64,000 nucleotides of DNA from Acanthosepion pharaonis (GCA_903632075.3 CAHIKZ030003327.1:3644501-3708500), one strand, 5' to 3'; counted from the stretch's first letter, positions 23,073-33,396 are shown. Notes: generated by a model not told the origin, from the sequence alone. A program made the numbers and translations.

Positions 23073-23803
23073 TTGGCGCAAAAGAATTTTTGACTGCTTC
23101 CTGCAATAAAAATGGTAAACACTGTTCACTTTGAGCAAAAATGAGTTTTTTTTTAGTTTTTTTTTTTTCCATTGGTCAATGAAGACCTAATTTACATCAG
23201 CCAATCGCATGGTCCGAAAAAAAGATTAAACATTTTTTAATTAAATTAAGCCTTAACCATTAATTCTCCTAAATTAAGTCTTAACCATTAATTCTGCGTG
23301 ATTTTAATTAATGCTCATCTGACAACTGATTTATTCCTGGTTTTGGGAACTGAACAGTATCTGCCAATAGAAATGATAAATTATCTTACGTATTTATTTT
23401 ATGGAAATTTGATTTGAACATTTTTCACAGTTCATTTAATTCTATAAAGAGATTCGAATATACATTCTAACAAAGCAATCCGGCAAATATATAAGGGGTT
23501 GGGCGTGTGGGGTCAAAAGGTTATTGATCTAAACAAGAAACCTTTCCAAAAACTATCTAGTCATATGGTCAGATTTTTGAAAGTTTCTGCACCCTCTCGA
23601 TATAGAGATGGGAACAAAGTGACTGGAATAAAACGGGTGGCTGGAAGAATGATTCCACATTAAATTCTAATAATATTGGACATGAGGTGCCAATGGGAAA
23701 TTTTGCTTTTTTCATTACCCAAAGAATAACAGAAATTTTATAGTAACGAAAGCAAATATTAGAATTTGTTAAAATCAGATTCAATAGAACAGAAGTTTCT
23801 TAC
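23073..23803. other. Intronic DNA, nothing recognised
   Basis: A T-run lies at 23140-23170 and a short direct repeat (aagtcttaaccattaattct type) at 23245-23300. No exon is supported. Confidence 0.3.
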
Positions 23804-23904
23804 TCGAAGACGGTGTTACAGCGTCACATTTCCAGTCGTCAAGCCTAGAAAGGGCCAGCAGAGGTGGTATATATGCATAGGCTGGACCTTGAAATATGGG
23901 TAAC
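23804..23904 (-). CDS. SLC23: SLC23-type transporter, coding exon 3
   Basis: This exon is 101 bp, with acceptor CTTCAG|G and donor CGA|GTAAGA. It encodes R-LPIFQGPAYAYIPPLLALS, then RLDDWKCD. This matches the family's RLPILQGGTFAFVxPxLA(M/L)LSLPxWKCP, including the conserved Trp-Lys-Cys at the start of the extracellular loop. It leaves in phase 1. The next exon recognised starts in phase 0, so a short exon encoding the loop (usually containing W..R/K..E/LQ) should lie between 17707 and 23803. Confidence 0.88.
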
Positions 23905-23944
23905 CTGAAGAAAGATAAATATAAACAGACTTAGAAATGGTATC

Positions 23945-25380
23945 ATGACATTTTCCAATGTTCATTTTTGTAATAGAAAGCCAAAAAAAAAACAAAAAAA
24001 AAATTTTTTTTCATGGATAAAGCTCTTCGTAATACATGAGCTGTACTTGTGCACAATTTTTTGTATTTCTTTAATACATGAGTTACCAGGAATCCCTTCA
24101 ATGAGTCTATCGGAATCTTTTTCAATCAATACGAGGGCTCAACTACAAATGGAATTATTGATGTTCTCATTTTTAGATTTCCACGTTAAGATCGTTGTAC
24201 ATTCATCAAAGATTTATTGCTATCTGCATTCTGTCTTTGTGATCTTTAATCACGGTGTCTGGGTGATTAGTTTTGATTGTTCTGTCTGTGTGTATTGTAA
24301 AGTCCGATGATAACATTGTTACATTTCCTTATTATTATTATTGTTTGTGTGTTATGTTTTGTATCCTTTAGAACCGTGTCCAAACTGTAGTCCTTGAGCC
24401 CTATAGGAGAATTCTCATTTAATTGAAAGCACATTTCTTAATATATGTGATGTTTCTAGTAGGGCGATCTTCTGAGCATTTTGCATATTGATGTTACCTG
24501 GGACACTCTTAGTAAAATTGTCGATTCCTTTTCTCACGAAGCCCAGTGCTCTGATTACTATTGGTACAGTCACATTCTTCAATCTACACATCTTGTTAAT
24601 ATCCATCTCCGGGTCCTTTATTTGGACAATTTCTTGATAATTTTTATGGATGTGTTTCTCTCAGGTGGTACTGCTATGTCAATAAGCATACACTTCCTGA
24701 ATTTCTTGTCTTTTATAATATCAGGTGTGTTGGCTTTTATTTCCTTGTCAGTTTGAATTAGCATGTCACAGAGGATAGTTACATCGTTATTTTGAGTAAC
24801 TGTGTCTGGTTGGTGGTCATACCATCTCTCAATGGTTTCGATTTTGTGTTACTTGCATATCATCCAGTGCACATATGTCGTTACCTTGTTATGGATCTGG
24901 GTATATTCATTTTTTGCCAGTTCCGGACATCCCGAGATAATATGGTCGACAGTTTCATCATATTTCCCGCAGATCCTACATTTCGTGTTAGTTCCATCCT
25001 TGATTATGTGACAGTGATAGGATCTGGTTGCGAGGCTTTGGTCCTGAGCTGCAAATAATTAGGCCTTCTGTTTCAGCTTTCAACCCGGTGCTCCTCAGCC
25101 ACTGATGCGTTTCCTGTTGGTTCACATCTGCTTCTTTCGTTCTTTTTATGTATTTGCCATGCAACACATTGTCCTCCCAGTTTTGTTGTAATTTCATTTG
25201 GCCAAGTTGCTTTACTTTTTGCTTTACTCGTTTGGCATAGATAGTATTCGCTTCGTTTTTTTGTTGGTAGGATTTCAGGTATATTAAGCTGTTTCTTGAA
25301 GAATGCAGCTTGATTGTGATGGAGTGGATTTGGTGTTTCACTATTTGTAGGAGAGGGCCATTGGTTTTTGTGAGATACGC
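23945..25380 (-). mobile_element. LINE reverse transcriptase C-terminal domain relic (CCHC type)
   Basis: Minus-strand frames give KRTKEADVNQQETHQWLRST, then GLKAETEGLIICSSGPKPRN. Next come a zinc-knuckle-like CRICGKYDETVDHIISGCPE (C-x2-C...H-x4-C), then VIRALGFVRKGIDNFTKS and QKIALLETSHILRNVLSIK. A second diverged piece of this last motif lies at 23990-24110 (HVLRRALSMK). This is the distal part of a non-LTR retrotransposon protein common in molluscs. It is broken by stops and starts about 40 bp upstream of SLC23 exon 3. Confidence 0.75.
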
Positions 25381-25429
<49 letters not shown>

Positions 25430-25431
25430 CA
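25381..25431. repeat. (ATT)n microsatellite
   Basis: About 16 units of tta. Confidence 0.95.
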
Positions 25432-26065
25432 AATGTTAGATAGAAACGAAATATTCCCATATACTAGAGTCTTGTTTATATATATATAAATTTTTAATCA
25501 TGATAAAAAATACTGTTTTATATAAAGGGAGTTAATTGACAAGAAAGGGGAAATTATTTGGATTATACACTTTGTCCCGCTATGTACCAAAGACATATAA
25601 ATAAAAACTGGTCAGATAACTGGACAAATTCAACAAATGACAAATTTTCTAGGATATCATGTGGGCAACGAAACGCACAGACTTTTTCACTTGTTTTTCT
25701 GAATTATGTTGATATATATATAAATATACTCAGTTGAATTTATTTATTTTTTAAGTTCTCATCTGTATCTATTTTCATTAGGAAACCACAGTGCGTTACA
25801 GGTGTTTGCAGTTCGTTTCTCCCCAACCGGAAGCCAATAAGCAACGTAATACAAACTGATTTGCTAATTCATATCCACTTAAATGCGCCAAAATCTGATC
25901 CACAAATATTCATGAAACTGAAGATTTTGGGGAGATTATTTTAAAAAACATCAAGCTCAGTGCAAAAGCAACGAAAGTGGACATGTTTCAATATTTGCGA
26001 CTTAACCAGGAGATCCTCACGTGACAAGTGCTGAAAGCAAACTCACAATACAGCTTGAAACTAAC
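25432..26065. other. Intronic AT-rich DNA
   Basis: Nothing recognised beyond short AT runs. Confidence 0.3.
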
Positions 26066-26223
26066 CGGACTCCGAAATTCGTTTGTAAGATCGTGCCAAA
26101 ACCGCTCAGGGCCAGCGTCGTCGAAAAGATTCTTGCTCGTACCGGGTCACTTGTTTCAGCGCAGAGGATATCGGACAGAATCGCAGAAAATCCCATTACC
26201 GAAGTGACAACTGTCAAGATATT
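26066..26223 (-). CDS. SLC23: SLC23-type transporter, coding exon 2
   Basis: This exon is 158 bp, with a TTCCAG acceptor and a CG|GTTAGT donor, entering in phase 0 and leaving in phase 2. It encodes TM1-TM2: NILTVVTSVMGF, then AILSDILCAET, then GFGTILQTNFGV. These align with the family's HYLTxFxxTxAxPFLLADALC and GITTLLQTTFGxR. The ILQT-FG motif is diagnostic. The first residue is Asn where most members have His. The CG left at the donor joins the G of the next exon to give the Arg of FGxRLP. Confidence 0.88.
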
Positions 26224-26454
26224 CTGGAATAATGTAAAAGACAATTTAAAATACACGAAAAGACGAATTAAATAAAAACAAAAATATAAGTCACATCAAA
26301 CAGAAAGAAAAATGTCTTCACTTGTACGGAGATTTTTATAGTTATAATGTCTTTAGACTTCATAAACTTGTCGTTAAAATTTTAAAAACTTTATATATAT
26401 AAACTATAAACTATTCATCGGACTTAAGAAAGAAACATGTGTGTCACTACTCGT

Positions 26455-26457
<3 letters not shown>

Positions 26458-26504
<47 letters not shown>
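26458..26504. repeat. (AT)n microsatellite, left flank of solo LTR
   Basis: An AT run ending exactly where the LTR-like element begins. Confidence 0.95.
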
Positions 26505-26509
<5 letters not shown>

Positions 26510-26918
26510 CGGGCGTTAGTAACGTTCGTATTTGAAACTGGGAATAACACGCTGTCTCTTGAAAATACCCACAATAAAATGGACTCAGGTTGTGAGTCCA
26601 CGTAAAGAAATGAAAAGAACCAATATATATGTGCAAACAAATGATAATGTGTTGACAAGAAAGGTAACATGTGACATAGACAATGATGTGGATAACAAAA
26701 AAATGTGAAAACTGTTTAGGTTCAAAGTATTTGAAGTGGGTGAATGTGCGTACATACGTGTGTTGTGTATGTGTGGTGAGTTCATTCTCCGCGAGAGATT
26801 TACATGTTGACGTGTAAGCGGAAAAAATAAGAAGTGGCTACGAAATATTATCACAGAGTATTTATAGTCCGGAGAGCGTCCCTAGTAACGGTTTCGAAAA
26901 TTAGGAAGGATTAACCCG

Positions 26919-26921
<3 letters not shown>
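26505..26921 (-). mobile_element. Probable solo LTR (Ty3/Gypsy-like), inserted in an AT microsatellite
   Basis: This 417-bp block on the minus strand starts TGTCGGGTTAATCC and ends CGCCCGCAACA. It has the short inverted TG..CA ends of an LTR. A TATA-like gactataaatactc lies about 60 bp from its start. No coding part, primer-binding site or second LTR is adjacent. AT microsatellite sequence continues on both sides, so the insertion split one run; the target duplication cannot be read in that context. Family assignment is inference from the ends and TATA box only. Confidence 0.55.

Positions 26922-26971
<50 letters not shown>
26922..26971. repeat. (AT)n microsatellite, right flank of solo LTR
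   Basis: An AT run of about 48 bp. Confidence 0.95.
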
Positions 26972-26972
<1 letters not shown>

Positions 26973-27003
26973 GTCATTTGCATACAGGCTTGTTTCGTTG
27001 TAT

Positions 27004-27087
27004 CACAGAGGAGCGTTTCGGTTAGCAAGGAAAATTGTAGTTTAAAAACAGTAAAATCGACCTTGCTAACCGAAACGCTCCTCTGTG
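27004..27087. repeat. Perfect inverted repeat, 27-bp arms
   Basis: The arms at 27004-27030 and 27061-27087 are exact reverse complements (cacagaggagcgtttcggtt... and its complement), separated by a 30-bp loop. The right arm runs straight into the SINE-like repeat at 27085. Confidence 0.95.
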
Positions 27088-27287
27088 GCGAAATTGGTAA
27101 AAGCAGGTCAGGCTATATGACGATTCCGTATAGGATACAGGTTTGATTCCTGTCGGAGGACGTATATTTTCTATGACAATTTCTCGGACATTCAGGACGG
27201 TAAATGTTATTAATACTGTTTATTATAAACAGTGCATTTACTTAAATATTTGTATCTATAAAAAAGAATTTATAAACATTAAAATGT

Positions 27288-27290
<3 letters not shown>
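27085..27290 (+). repeat. tRNA-derived SINE-like repeat (copy 1)
   Basis: A tRNA-like head (gtggcgaaattggtaaaagc ... caggtttgattcctgtcgga) has a near-consensus box B. It is followed by acaatttctcggacattcag, cagtgcatttacttaaatat and ttgtatctataaaaaagaat. A nearly identical copy is on the minus strand at 59225-59440. Both run into AT-rich tails. Confidence 0.7.

Positions 27291-27334
<44 letters not shown>
27291..27334. repeat. (AT)n microsatellite
   Basis: An AT run that forms the tail of the SINE-like repeat. Confidence 0.95.
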
Positions 27335-27336
<2 letters not shown>

Positions 27337-27967
27337 AAACAATTCGGTGTATTATATCTGAGCTGTCGAAATTTTCTATATTTATATGAGAAAAGTGCTC
27401 AGTATCAGAAATAGATCATTTATGAGTATATAAAGTGCGGACATAGAAATCAGCACTGCATGGTGACTATCTGTTTCACGTCTCAACTCGGTCTTCAGAT
27501 CAGGTGCCGCTACTCTTTTCGGCAATATTCACATTTACCACCAAACAGGACAAATCCTTCCAACAGAAACAGAGAAATAGTTTGATTCATTCCGGCATAT
27601 AATAAAAATGTAAAAGCAAATATATGTAAAATATTCATCAAATTCATCGTCAAACACTTCTCCCAAAAAGGTAAACTTCAACAAAAAAAACTAAAAAGCT
27701 TTCTGCACCGAAAATATGCTACTATTCTTAAAAAGAAAAAAAGCACAACAAAAAATCAACAATATACTGCCAATACCCACTATATGAATATGTAACTGCA
27801 GAACAAATTATGAATACCCTCTAAAGATAACTGCCTACAGAATAACGTAATATACGAAGTTACGATAATATTCAAGAGCAAATTAAGAGAAATACATAGG
27901 AATAACAAAAGGTACATAGGAATAACAAAAGGTCCCTGGAAATAAAGAAATATTAAAAACCATCATT
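27335..27967. other. Intronic DNA with a dispersed-repeat fragment
   Basis: At 27385-27470, agtgctcagtatcagaaata and aagtgcggacatagaaatca match the family at 6400. The rest is A-rich with nothing recognised. Confidence 0.4.
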
Positions 27968-27984
27968 TTATATCATATATACAT

Positions 27985-28044
<60 letters not shown>

Positions 28045-28056
28045 CGAGAGAGGGAG
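27968..28056. repeat. (AT)n(GA)n microsatellite
   Basis: An AT run followed by gagaga. Confidence 0.95.
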
Positions 28057-28242
28057 AGAGCAACATATCTTCATTCAAACATGTTTCATTGTATAGTATA
28101 GACATATTATGTCTATTTATAACCTAAAGAGCCTAAGTTTCACCTACGCGGATATTCCCTTTGCTTGGGTATTGATTTGTTCATTTACAAGTCAAAACAC
28201 CTAAGGTTTTTCCGGGCGAGTATACTTACTTATGTTTATAAG

Positions 28243-28243
<1 letters not shown>

Positions 28244-28287
<44 letters not shown>

Positions 28288-28320
28288 AGAGAGAGAAGGA
28301 GTGAGAGAAAGAGAGAGAGA
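28244..28320. repeat. (AT)n(GA)n microsatellite
   Basis: An AT run followed by interrupted GA. Confidence 0.95.
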
Positions 28321-29052
28321 TGGCGGAGAAAGAGAGGACACCAAAGTTCCTATGCTAAATTCCCTGAATTAGAATGTAATATTTCAGATGGTGTATTTCT
28401 TTATAATCTCTTCGATAAACAGGCCCACTTTTCATCCTTCATGATACCACATGCCTGTCACACCCCGCCATGCGTGTCTTATCTCTCTCGATCGATACTG
28501 CTTTATTAAAATGTTAACCTAAAACCGCGAGTCACTTTCATTAACATAAAAACTAAAAAATAGGCCCCGTCAGATTGAGGCTCTCATATCGATGTCATGC
28601 ATGGCGCCACTGAGAAATAATCTAAAATGTCATCTTTATACATCCGCTTTCTTAGAACATTGCTTAAAAATGGCTACCAAGGAGTGAAGAATGTTGATCT
28701 TAGCGTGGACCATACTTCTTCAAACCTTGTGGACTGGCGCTCACGATCAGGAACTCCTTAAACCATTAACACTGTAGGGCGGGGGTCACATTTACTGCAG
28801 CCCCCAAACTAACAGATCTCTTCGGTAATATAGAAAAAAATTCTCTTTTTTGACTTCATGTCTAATTGAGAAAGTACAAAGGCGTGTCCGAAAATTCCGA
28901 TTTTAAAATCTTTCTCATACATACTTGCATTTGGTCAATATATATATATAAAATATATATATAAATAAAAAAGAAAGAATATAAGATATAAAATCCGGTG
29001 TTCTTATAGATATTTTATTTTTACAAAATAGTGCTCAATGTAAATTTATTAA
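28321..29052. other. Intronic DNA, nothing recognised
   Basis: No gene. The stretch at 28570-28800 is less AT-rich (tgatcttagcgtggaccata) and may be a decayed element of unknown class. Confidence 0.3.
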
Positions 29053-29888
29053 TATTATAAATTAATTGATTTAAAATATGGTTAGTGTTCAACCATGTTT
29101 CAAAATAGAAGCTAAAACCCTAATTTTATTTTTTGCAAATAAATTCATTAGTTCTATTTCATCTTCAAGCGAATTTTGAGTAACTTTTAAAATTTACCGG
29201 GTTTTAAATACACAGCTAAAATCACGTTTCCATGGTTACAGAATATTCTACTCAAATTGAACACGGGGTGTCTAGATTTTCCTTATGACAGTATCATTGT
29301 ATCAGTTATTAGCTACATTTTGGTAAGGGGTGAGGATGTATTTTACACTGAAACCTGACGTCGGTTGAATGGATGTCGTCTAAAAAAAAAAAAAAAAAAA
29401 AAAAAAAATTGTTAACGGTAAAAAATTTTCAACGTCATCTTTTAAAATTAAAGTTTTTTTTTTTACAATACTTTTATTTAACTACGATTTGAAATATTTT
29501 CCTTTTAATTTTTATTTTACTATATTCTTTTTAAGAACAGTTAAATGTATTAGAATCCATTATATTATGTAGGATTATTTTAACATTAAGTTTAAGTAGA
29601 TGTATATGAGGTTACATTTTTTTTTTTTTTTTTTTTTTTATATATGACCAGCAGAAATGGTTACTTAATTTCACTGATTCAGTAAACTTTTCTTTTATAT
29701 ATAAACCTATTATTATAATATTAAAAAACCCGGTAAATTTTAAAAGTTACTCCAAAATTCGCTTGAAGATGAAATAGAACTAATGCTTTTAATTTATTTG
29801 CAAAAATAAAAGAGGGTTTTAGCTTCTATTTTTGAAACATGGTTGGAACTCAAGAAAATATATATTTTAAATCAATTAATTTATAATA
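29053..29888. mobile_element. Foldback/MITE-like element with about 155-bp inverted arms
   Basis: The left arm 29053-29207 and right arm 29723-29888 are reverse complements at high identity. Shared words include tattataaattaattgattt, gcttgaagatgaaatagaac and aaacccggtaaattttaaaa. The 515-bp centre is unrelated AT-rich sequence with an A-run and a T-run and no ORF. The structure suggests a non-autonomous DNA transposon with long terminal inverted repeats. Confidence 0.8.
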
Positions 29889-29889
29889 T

Positions 29890-29911
29890 ATATAAATATA
29901 TATATATATAT

Positions 29912-29947
<36 letters not shown>
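29890..29947. repeat. (AT)n microsatellite
   Basis: An interrupted AT run. Confidence 0.95.
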
Positions 29948-29951
<4 letters not shown>

Positions 29952-30110
29952 GTGAACATTGTAGTCAACACTCAGAGGCGACAGGCTGTTTCATTAGATT
30001 CAGGCTGCCGAAATTAAAACAATGTTCACTTTAATATTTCTATTTACATACGTTCTATCTCTGATATTGAGCACTTTATCCCATAAATATAGCACACCTT
30101 AAAACTATAT
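29944..30110. repeat. Dispersed hairpin repeat (relative of 32952)
   Basis: Exact 18-bp arms (29944-29961 and 30020-30037) enclose acactcagaggcgacaggct. They are followed by ctctgatattgagcacttta and aatatagcacacctt, the reverse of the block at 6400. It belongs to the same family as 32945-33135. Confidence 0.75.
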
Positions 30111-30118
30111 TTCTTCAT

Positions 30119-30149
<31 letters not shown>

Positions 30150-30150
30150 T
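30119..30150. repeat. (GATA)n microsatellite
   Basis: Seven to eight units, ending at the TA target of the Tc1-like element. Confidence 0.95.
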
Positions 30151-30977
30151 ACTACAATTCAAAAGTTTAATGCAACCCCTGGTATTTTTTTTAAAATTAA
30201 CAATTATAATAATTGTTTTGTACTTTAAATAAGAGAATATTATTATACATGGTTAAAAAAGTAAAACGTGTTTTTTTTTATTAGATATTTTATTATGACT
30301 GTTGTAGAGTAAATAGTACAACCTCGGAAACTACTACTCTATAGCTGTAAAATCTCCAAGTCAGAGGTAAGAGAAGCCGTTTGGAGTCAGTCCGTAGGCT
30401 TCCTTGCTCTGATTGTGAAGCTCTCAGTATTCGGGAAGAGAGAGACACAGTCGGGGTTTTATCTACGGATAGAAACTCAGCTGATAAGAACATACAAGTA
30501 ATATTTCCAAGTCTGCTTTTGCGGAGGCTAGTTAAATTTTGACCAATGACCCGTGTGGAAACGCATGGGTCCCCCGCAATAAATACGACTTTGTGTCACA
30601 TTTCATTTCAGTGGCTGCACTAGGTAAATACTAGCCGTTTTTAGTCAGTCTTCAACTAATTAACACCGATGTCACAGCAAGTTGCCGAAGCATTACTTAT
30701 ATTATAAGCGCTACGAAGCAAGTTATAACAATGATAGAAATAAAAAAATCATTTTATGATTAAATTTTACTCACGTTAAAATATCCTCCTTTAGCCTTGA
30801 TTATTGCAGCATAAAGTTTTGGCATTCATTGCAAAAGTTTCTCAAAGTATTGCGTTTGATAATTGATTCCATTCTTTTTTCAATGTCTCTAAGAGCTTAC
30901 TTTTTTATTTTTTCTACTCTTCTGTCAAGTTCATCCCATGTTAATTCAGGGGGTGGTTTCAAACTTTTGAACTGTAG

Positions 30978-30979
<2 letters not shown>
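30150..30979 (-). mobile_element. Tc1-like element, non-autonomous relic
   Basis: Ends ctacaattcaaaagtttaa (from 30152) and its near complement aaacttttgaactgtag (to 30977) are flanked by TA on both sides, the Tc1/mariner target duplication. Near the right end the minus strand encodes LTWDELDRRVEKIKK, then IEKRMESIIKRNTLRNF and MPKLYAAIIKAKGGYF. This is the C-terminus of a Tc1 transposase. The rest (30180-30760) does not read as transposase, so the element is deleted or rearranged. Confidence 0.8.

Positions 30980-31052
<73 letters not shown>
30980..31052. repeat. (AT)n(GT)n compound microsatellite
   Basis: About 38 bp AT then about 34 bp GT. Confidence 0.95.
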
Positions 31053-31053
<1 letters not shown>

Positions 31054-31435
31054 GACACTGCTTTAGACAGATTTGCTTGCGTTTTTATAAAGAATTGTTA
31101 ATCAAGGTGTTTCCGAATTCTTAAACAGATTTCTAAAACTATTAACACACATGTTTTATCCTTTTTCTAGAAATCATTTTTATGTTAATTCTGGATAAGT
31201 AGTCGATGTTTCATTAGAAGCACTTTGTGCTTACTCAATGATCCGCGCTGGAGAGCATTTCATTCCATTTCCTGGGTTGGAACAAAAGATCGAAATATAT
31301 TTCAATAGGTAGCGGTTGATCACAGAATTTTCGTTCCACACGTGACTGAAATTTATGACACATATTATGAACGCATCTTTCTATACGACGGAGTTTGTAA
31401 ATTTAAAGATTTTATCGTTAAAAGGGAGACCAACG
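31053..31435. other. Intronic DNA, possible mariner 5' flank
   Basis: Nothing firm. The later part leads into the mariner fragment. Confidence 0.3.
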
Positions 31436-31650
31436 ATAAAATAAAATGCATTTTCATTATTTGATGCTCTTTAAAGGACAAAACTCTGTACAAACAGCAA
31501 AAAAGATATGTGTCGTTTATGGAGATGGTGCCATAGCTGAAAGTACTGTTCCTAAGATTCAAGAGCAGAATTTTTTATCTGGAAGACCATGAACACTCTG
31601 ACAGGCATTCATGATGGCCAAATAGAAACGCTGATTAAAAATAACCGACG
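31436..31650 (+). mobile_element. Mariner transposase N-terminal fragment
   Basis: The plus frame reads KMHFHYLMLFKGQNSVQTAK, then KICVVYGDGAIAESTVPKIQ, SGRP and IETLIKNN. This matches FRHxMLFxFxKGxNAxxAxxxICxVYGxxxxxESTVRxWF and the linker of mariner transposases. The remainder of the element is absent. Confidence 0.72.
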
Positions 31651-31689
31651 TCACACGACAACGCCGAGTCGTCCATATGTCTCATAGGG

Positions 31690-31915
31690 GTACGATAAAG
31701 CATTATAATGGATTCGACTGGAATTCGAACTCGGCTCTCCGATTCCTCTCTCCAAGCAGCTATCCATTACACTACCGTGCCTCCTATACATCCATTACAT
31801 TCACTCACGTGCTAATATCCTTGGGAAAAGTATTAATTCTCTTCTTCCGCCAGCTATGGGTAAATAGCAGGACAGACTGGGTTCTATAGCCTTGGATGGT
31901 AACTGCTCTAGAAGA
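31690..31915. repeat. SINE-like repeat, partly inverted
   Basis: The block ggattcgactggaattcgaa, ctcggctctccgattcctc and ctatccattacactaccgtg matches 4040-4120. It is followed in inverted sense by ttcactcacgtgctaatatc, cagctatgggtaaatagcag and tagccttggatgg, which match 3970-4040 reversed. Confidence 0.55.
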
Positions 31916-32230
31916 AGGACAACTCTGAATTAAAAACCTGTGGTAGGTCGTTTGGGGACCTTGTGGCACATAGTGCACCAGGTCTCTGTACTCGGCTCTT
32001 CAAAAAAGTGTGGTTGGTTCTGCACAAAACCTTCCCCACTATAATCAAATCATGTGTGCTGGTGTCTGGGCTGTCGGTTCCTAGGGACTGAGCTGCTTGA
32101 CCCTCATACGTCAACCACGACGGGAGAGTCGAATACACACACACACACACACGCACACACACTCACACTTTCGGCTTACATAAGACTATCATTTTTGTTT
32201 CGTCGGTGTATTGGTTGATATATTGAAAAG
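31916..32230. other. Intronic DNA with (AC)n
   Basis: An AC run at 32137-32165; nothing else recognised. Confidence 0.35.
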
Positions 32231-32442
32231 TAATTGTCATCTTTGATAATGGCTTATGGAAGCCGAAAAGTTAGATTGGATTTAAACATGTATCAATATG
32301 GTGATTTCCTTTCGTCTTTCAATAATAATGTGATTAAGCTTATCAGAAAATATGAAAGGAACTTGTTTAAAATAAATAGACAAAACTTGTCTATATTATA
32401 TAATGAAACATGCATTAATGAAAAATTGCTGCGTAAATATAC

Positions 32443-32445
<3 letters not shown>
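32230..32445 (+). mobile_element. Possible Penelope-like element ORF N-terminal fragment
   Basis: The frame reads VIKLIRKYERNLFKINRQNL, then SILYNETCINEKLLRKYTQ, before an AT run. A basic, leucine-rich stretch of this type stands at the start of many PLE ORFs, but identity is only suggestive. It is 72 codons at most. Confidence 0.35.

Positions 32446-32474
<29 letters not shown>
32446..32474. repeat. (AT)n microsatellite
   Basis: A short AT run. Confidence 0.9.
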
Positions 32475-32475
<1 letters not shown>

Positions 32476-32477
<2 letters not shown>

Positions 32478-32900
32478 TATACAGCAAAAAAAAAAATTAA
32501 CTCATTCGGGTATAGATCAATTTTAAATAACACTAAGTATGTTGATCTTATTCAACGGTGGATGAACTGTATTCGTATCAGAATCAGAGATTTAAAATTT
32601 AACTTAGACAGCAGTCGAGAAATTGATACCGAATCTACCCATATTGACGCCTCAAGTCAGACAAAATGCCCGAGTCGGTGGTAAGTCGGTGCACTCTAAT
32701 AAAATCCATCCACCAGGGTTGAATAAGTCCAACGTACTTAGCGTTGGCTGAAATAGATTTAGACCCAAATGAGGTAATTTAGGATTTTTTTGCTATGTAA
32801 TTTATATGCTCTATTATAATAAATACATTGAGCTCTTTTTGTGGCTCACTTTTAATATTTGATATTATTAGGATCCACTTGGATTATATGCCACCAGATT

Positions 32901-32903
<3 letters not shown>
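32476..32903. other. Intronic DNA
   Basis: The segment 32660-32770 (cgagtcggtggtaagtcggt ... ccaacgtacttagcgttggc) has a small hairpin (ccaacg/cgttgg). No gene. Confidence 0.35.

Positions 32904-32946
<43 letters not shown>
32904..32946. repeat. (AT)n microsatellite
   Basis: An AT run directly at the hairpin repeat. Confidence 0.95.
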
Positions 32947-32951
<5 letters not shown>

Positions 32952-33063
32952 GAACATTGAAGTCAACACTTAGAGGCGACAGTCTGTTTCATGCTAGACG
33001 CAATCGTCAGGCCACGTCCAGCATGAAACAGACTGTCGCCTCGAAGTGTTGACTTCAATGTTC
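32952..33063. repeat. Hairpin repeat, 44-bp arms with one mismatch
   Basis: The arms 32952-32995 and 33020-33063 (gaacattgaagtcaacact.. / ..agtgttgacttcaatgttc) pair at 43 of 44 positions around a 24-bp loop. It is followed at 33080-33135 by the reversed gatattga/agcacacctt block of the family at 6400. Confidence 0.92.
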
Positions 33064-33148
33064 TTTTTTATATTTACACACACACTATAACTGATATTGA
33101 CCACTTTATCCAATAGATATAGCACACCTTAAGACTATATTTCTTCAT

Positions 33149-33167
33149 ATATATATATATATCTGTG

Positions 33168-33203
<36 letters not shown>

Positions 33204-33205
33204 CG
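33149..33205. repeat. (AT)n(GT)n microsatellite
   Basis: An AT run then interrupted GT. Confidence 0.9.
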
Positions 33206-33396
33206 TGTATCTGTTTGTGTAAATAATGAGCAGTCAAGGATATAAAAAGCTCTCTCTTCATTAAAATCAGTTTGTCTACTAGTTCTCAAACATAAAATAT
33301 TGTTGACAAAGTAAAACTAATTATAAACCCATAAAAACTGCATTTTCAAACAAAGCCATCGAATTTCCGAGGGGAAAATATCAAACATTTTCTTAC

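Noticed and set aside
23330..23400. Minus-strand candidate for the missing SLC23 exon after acceptor ttctattggcag
   Set aside because: The reading begins plausibly but no GT donor gives the required phase 0 end, and the expected Trp/Gln residues are absent.
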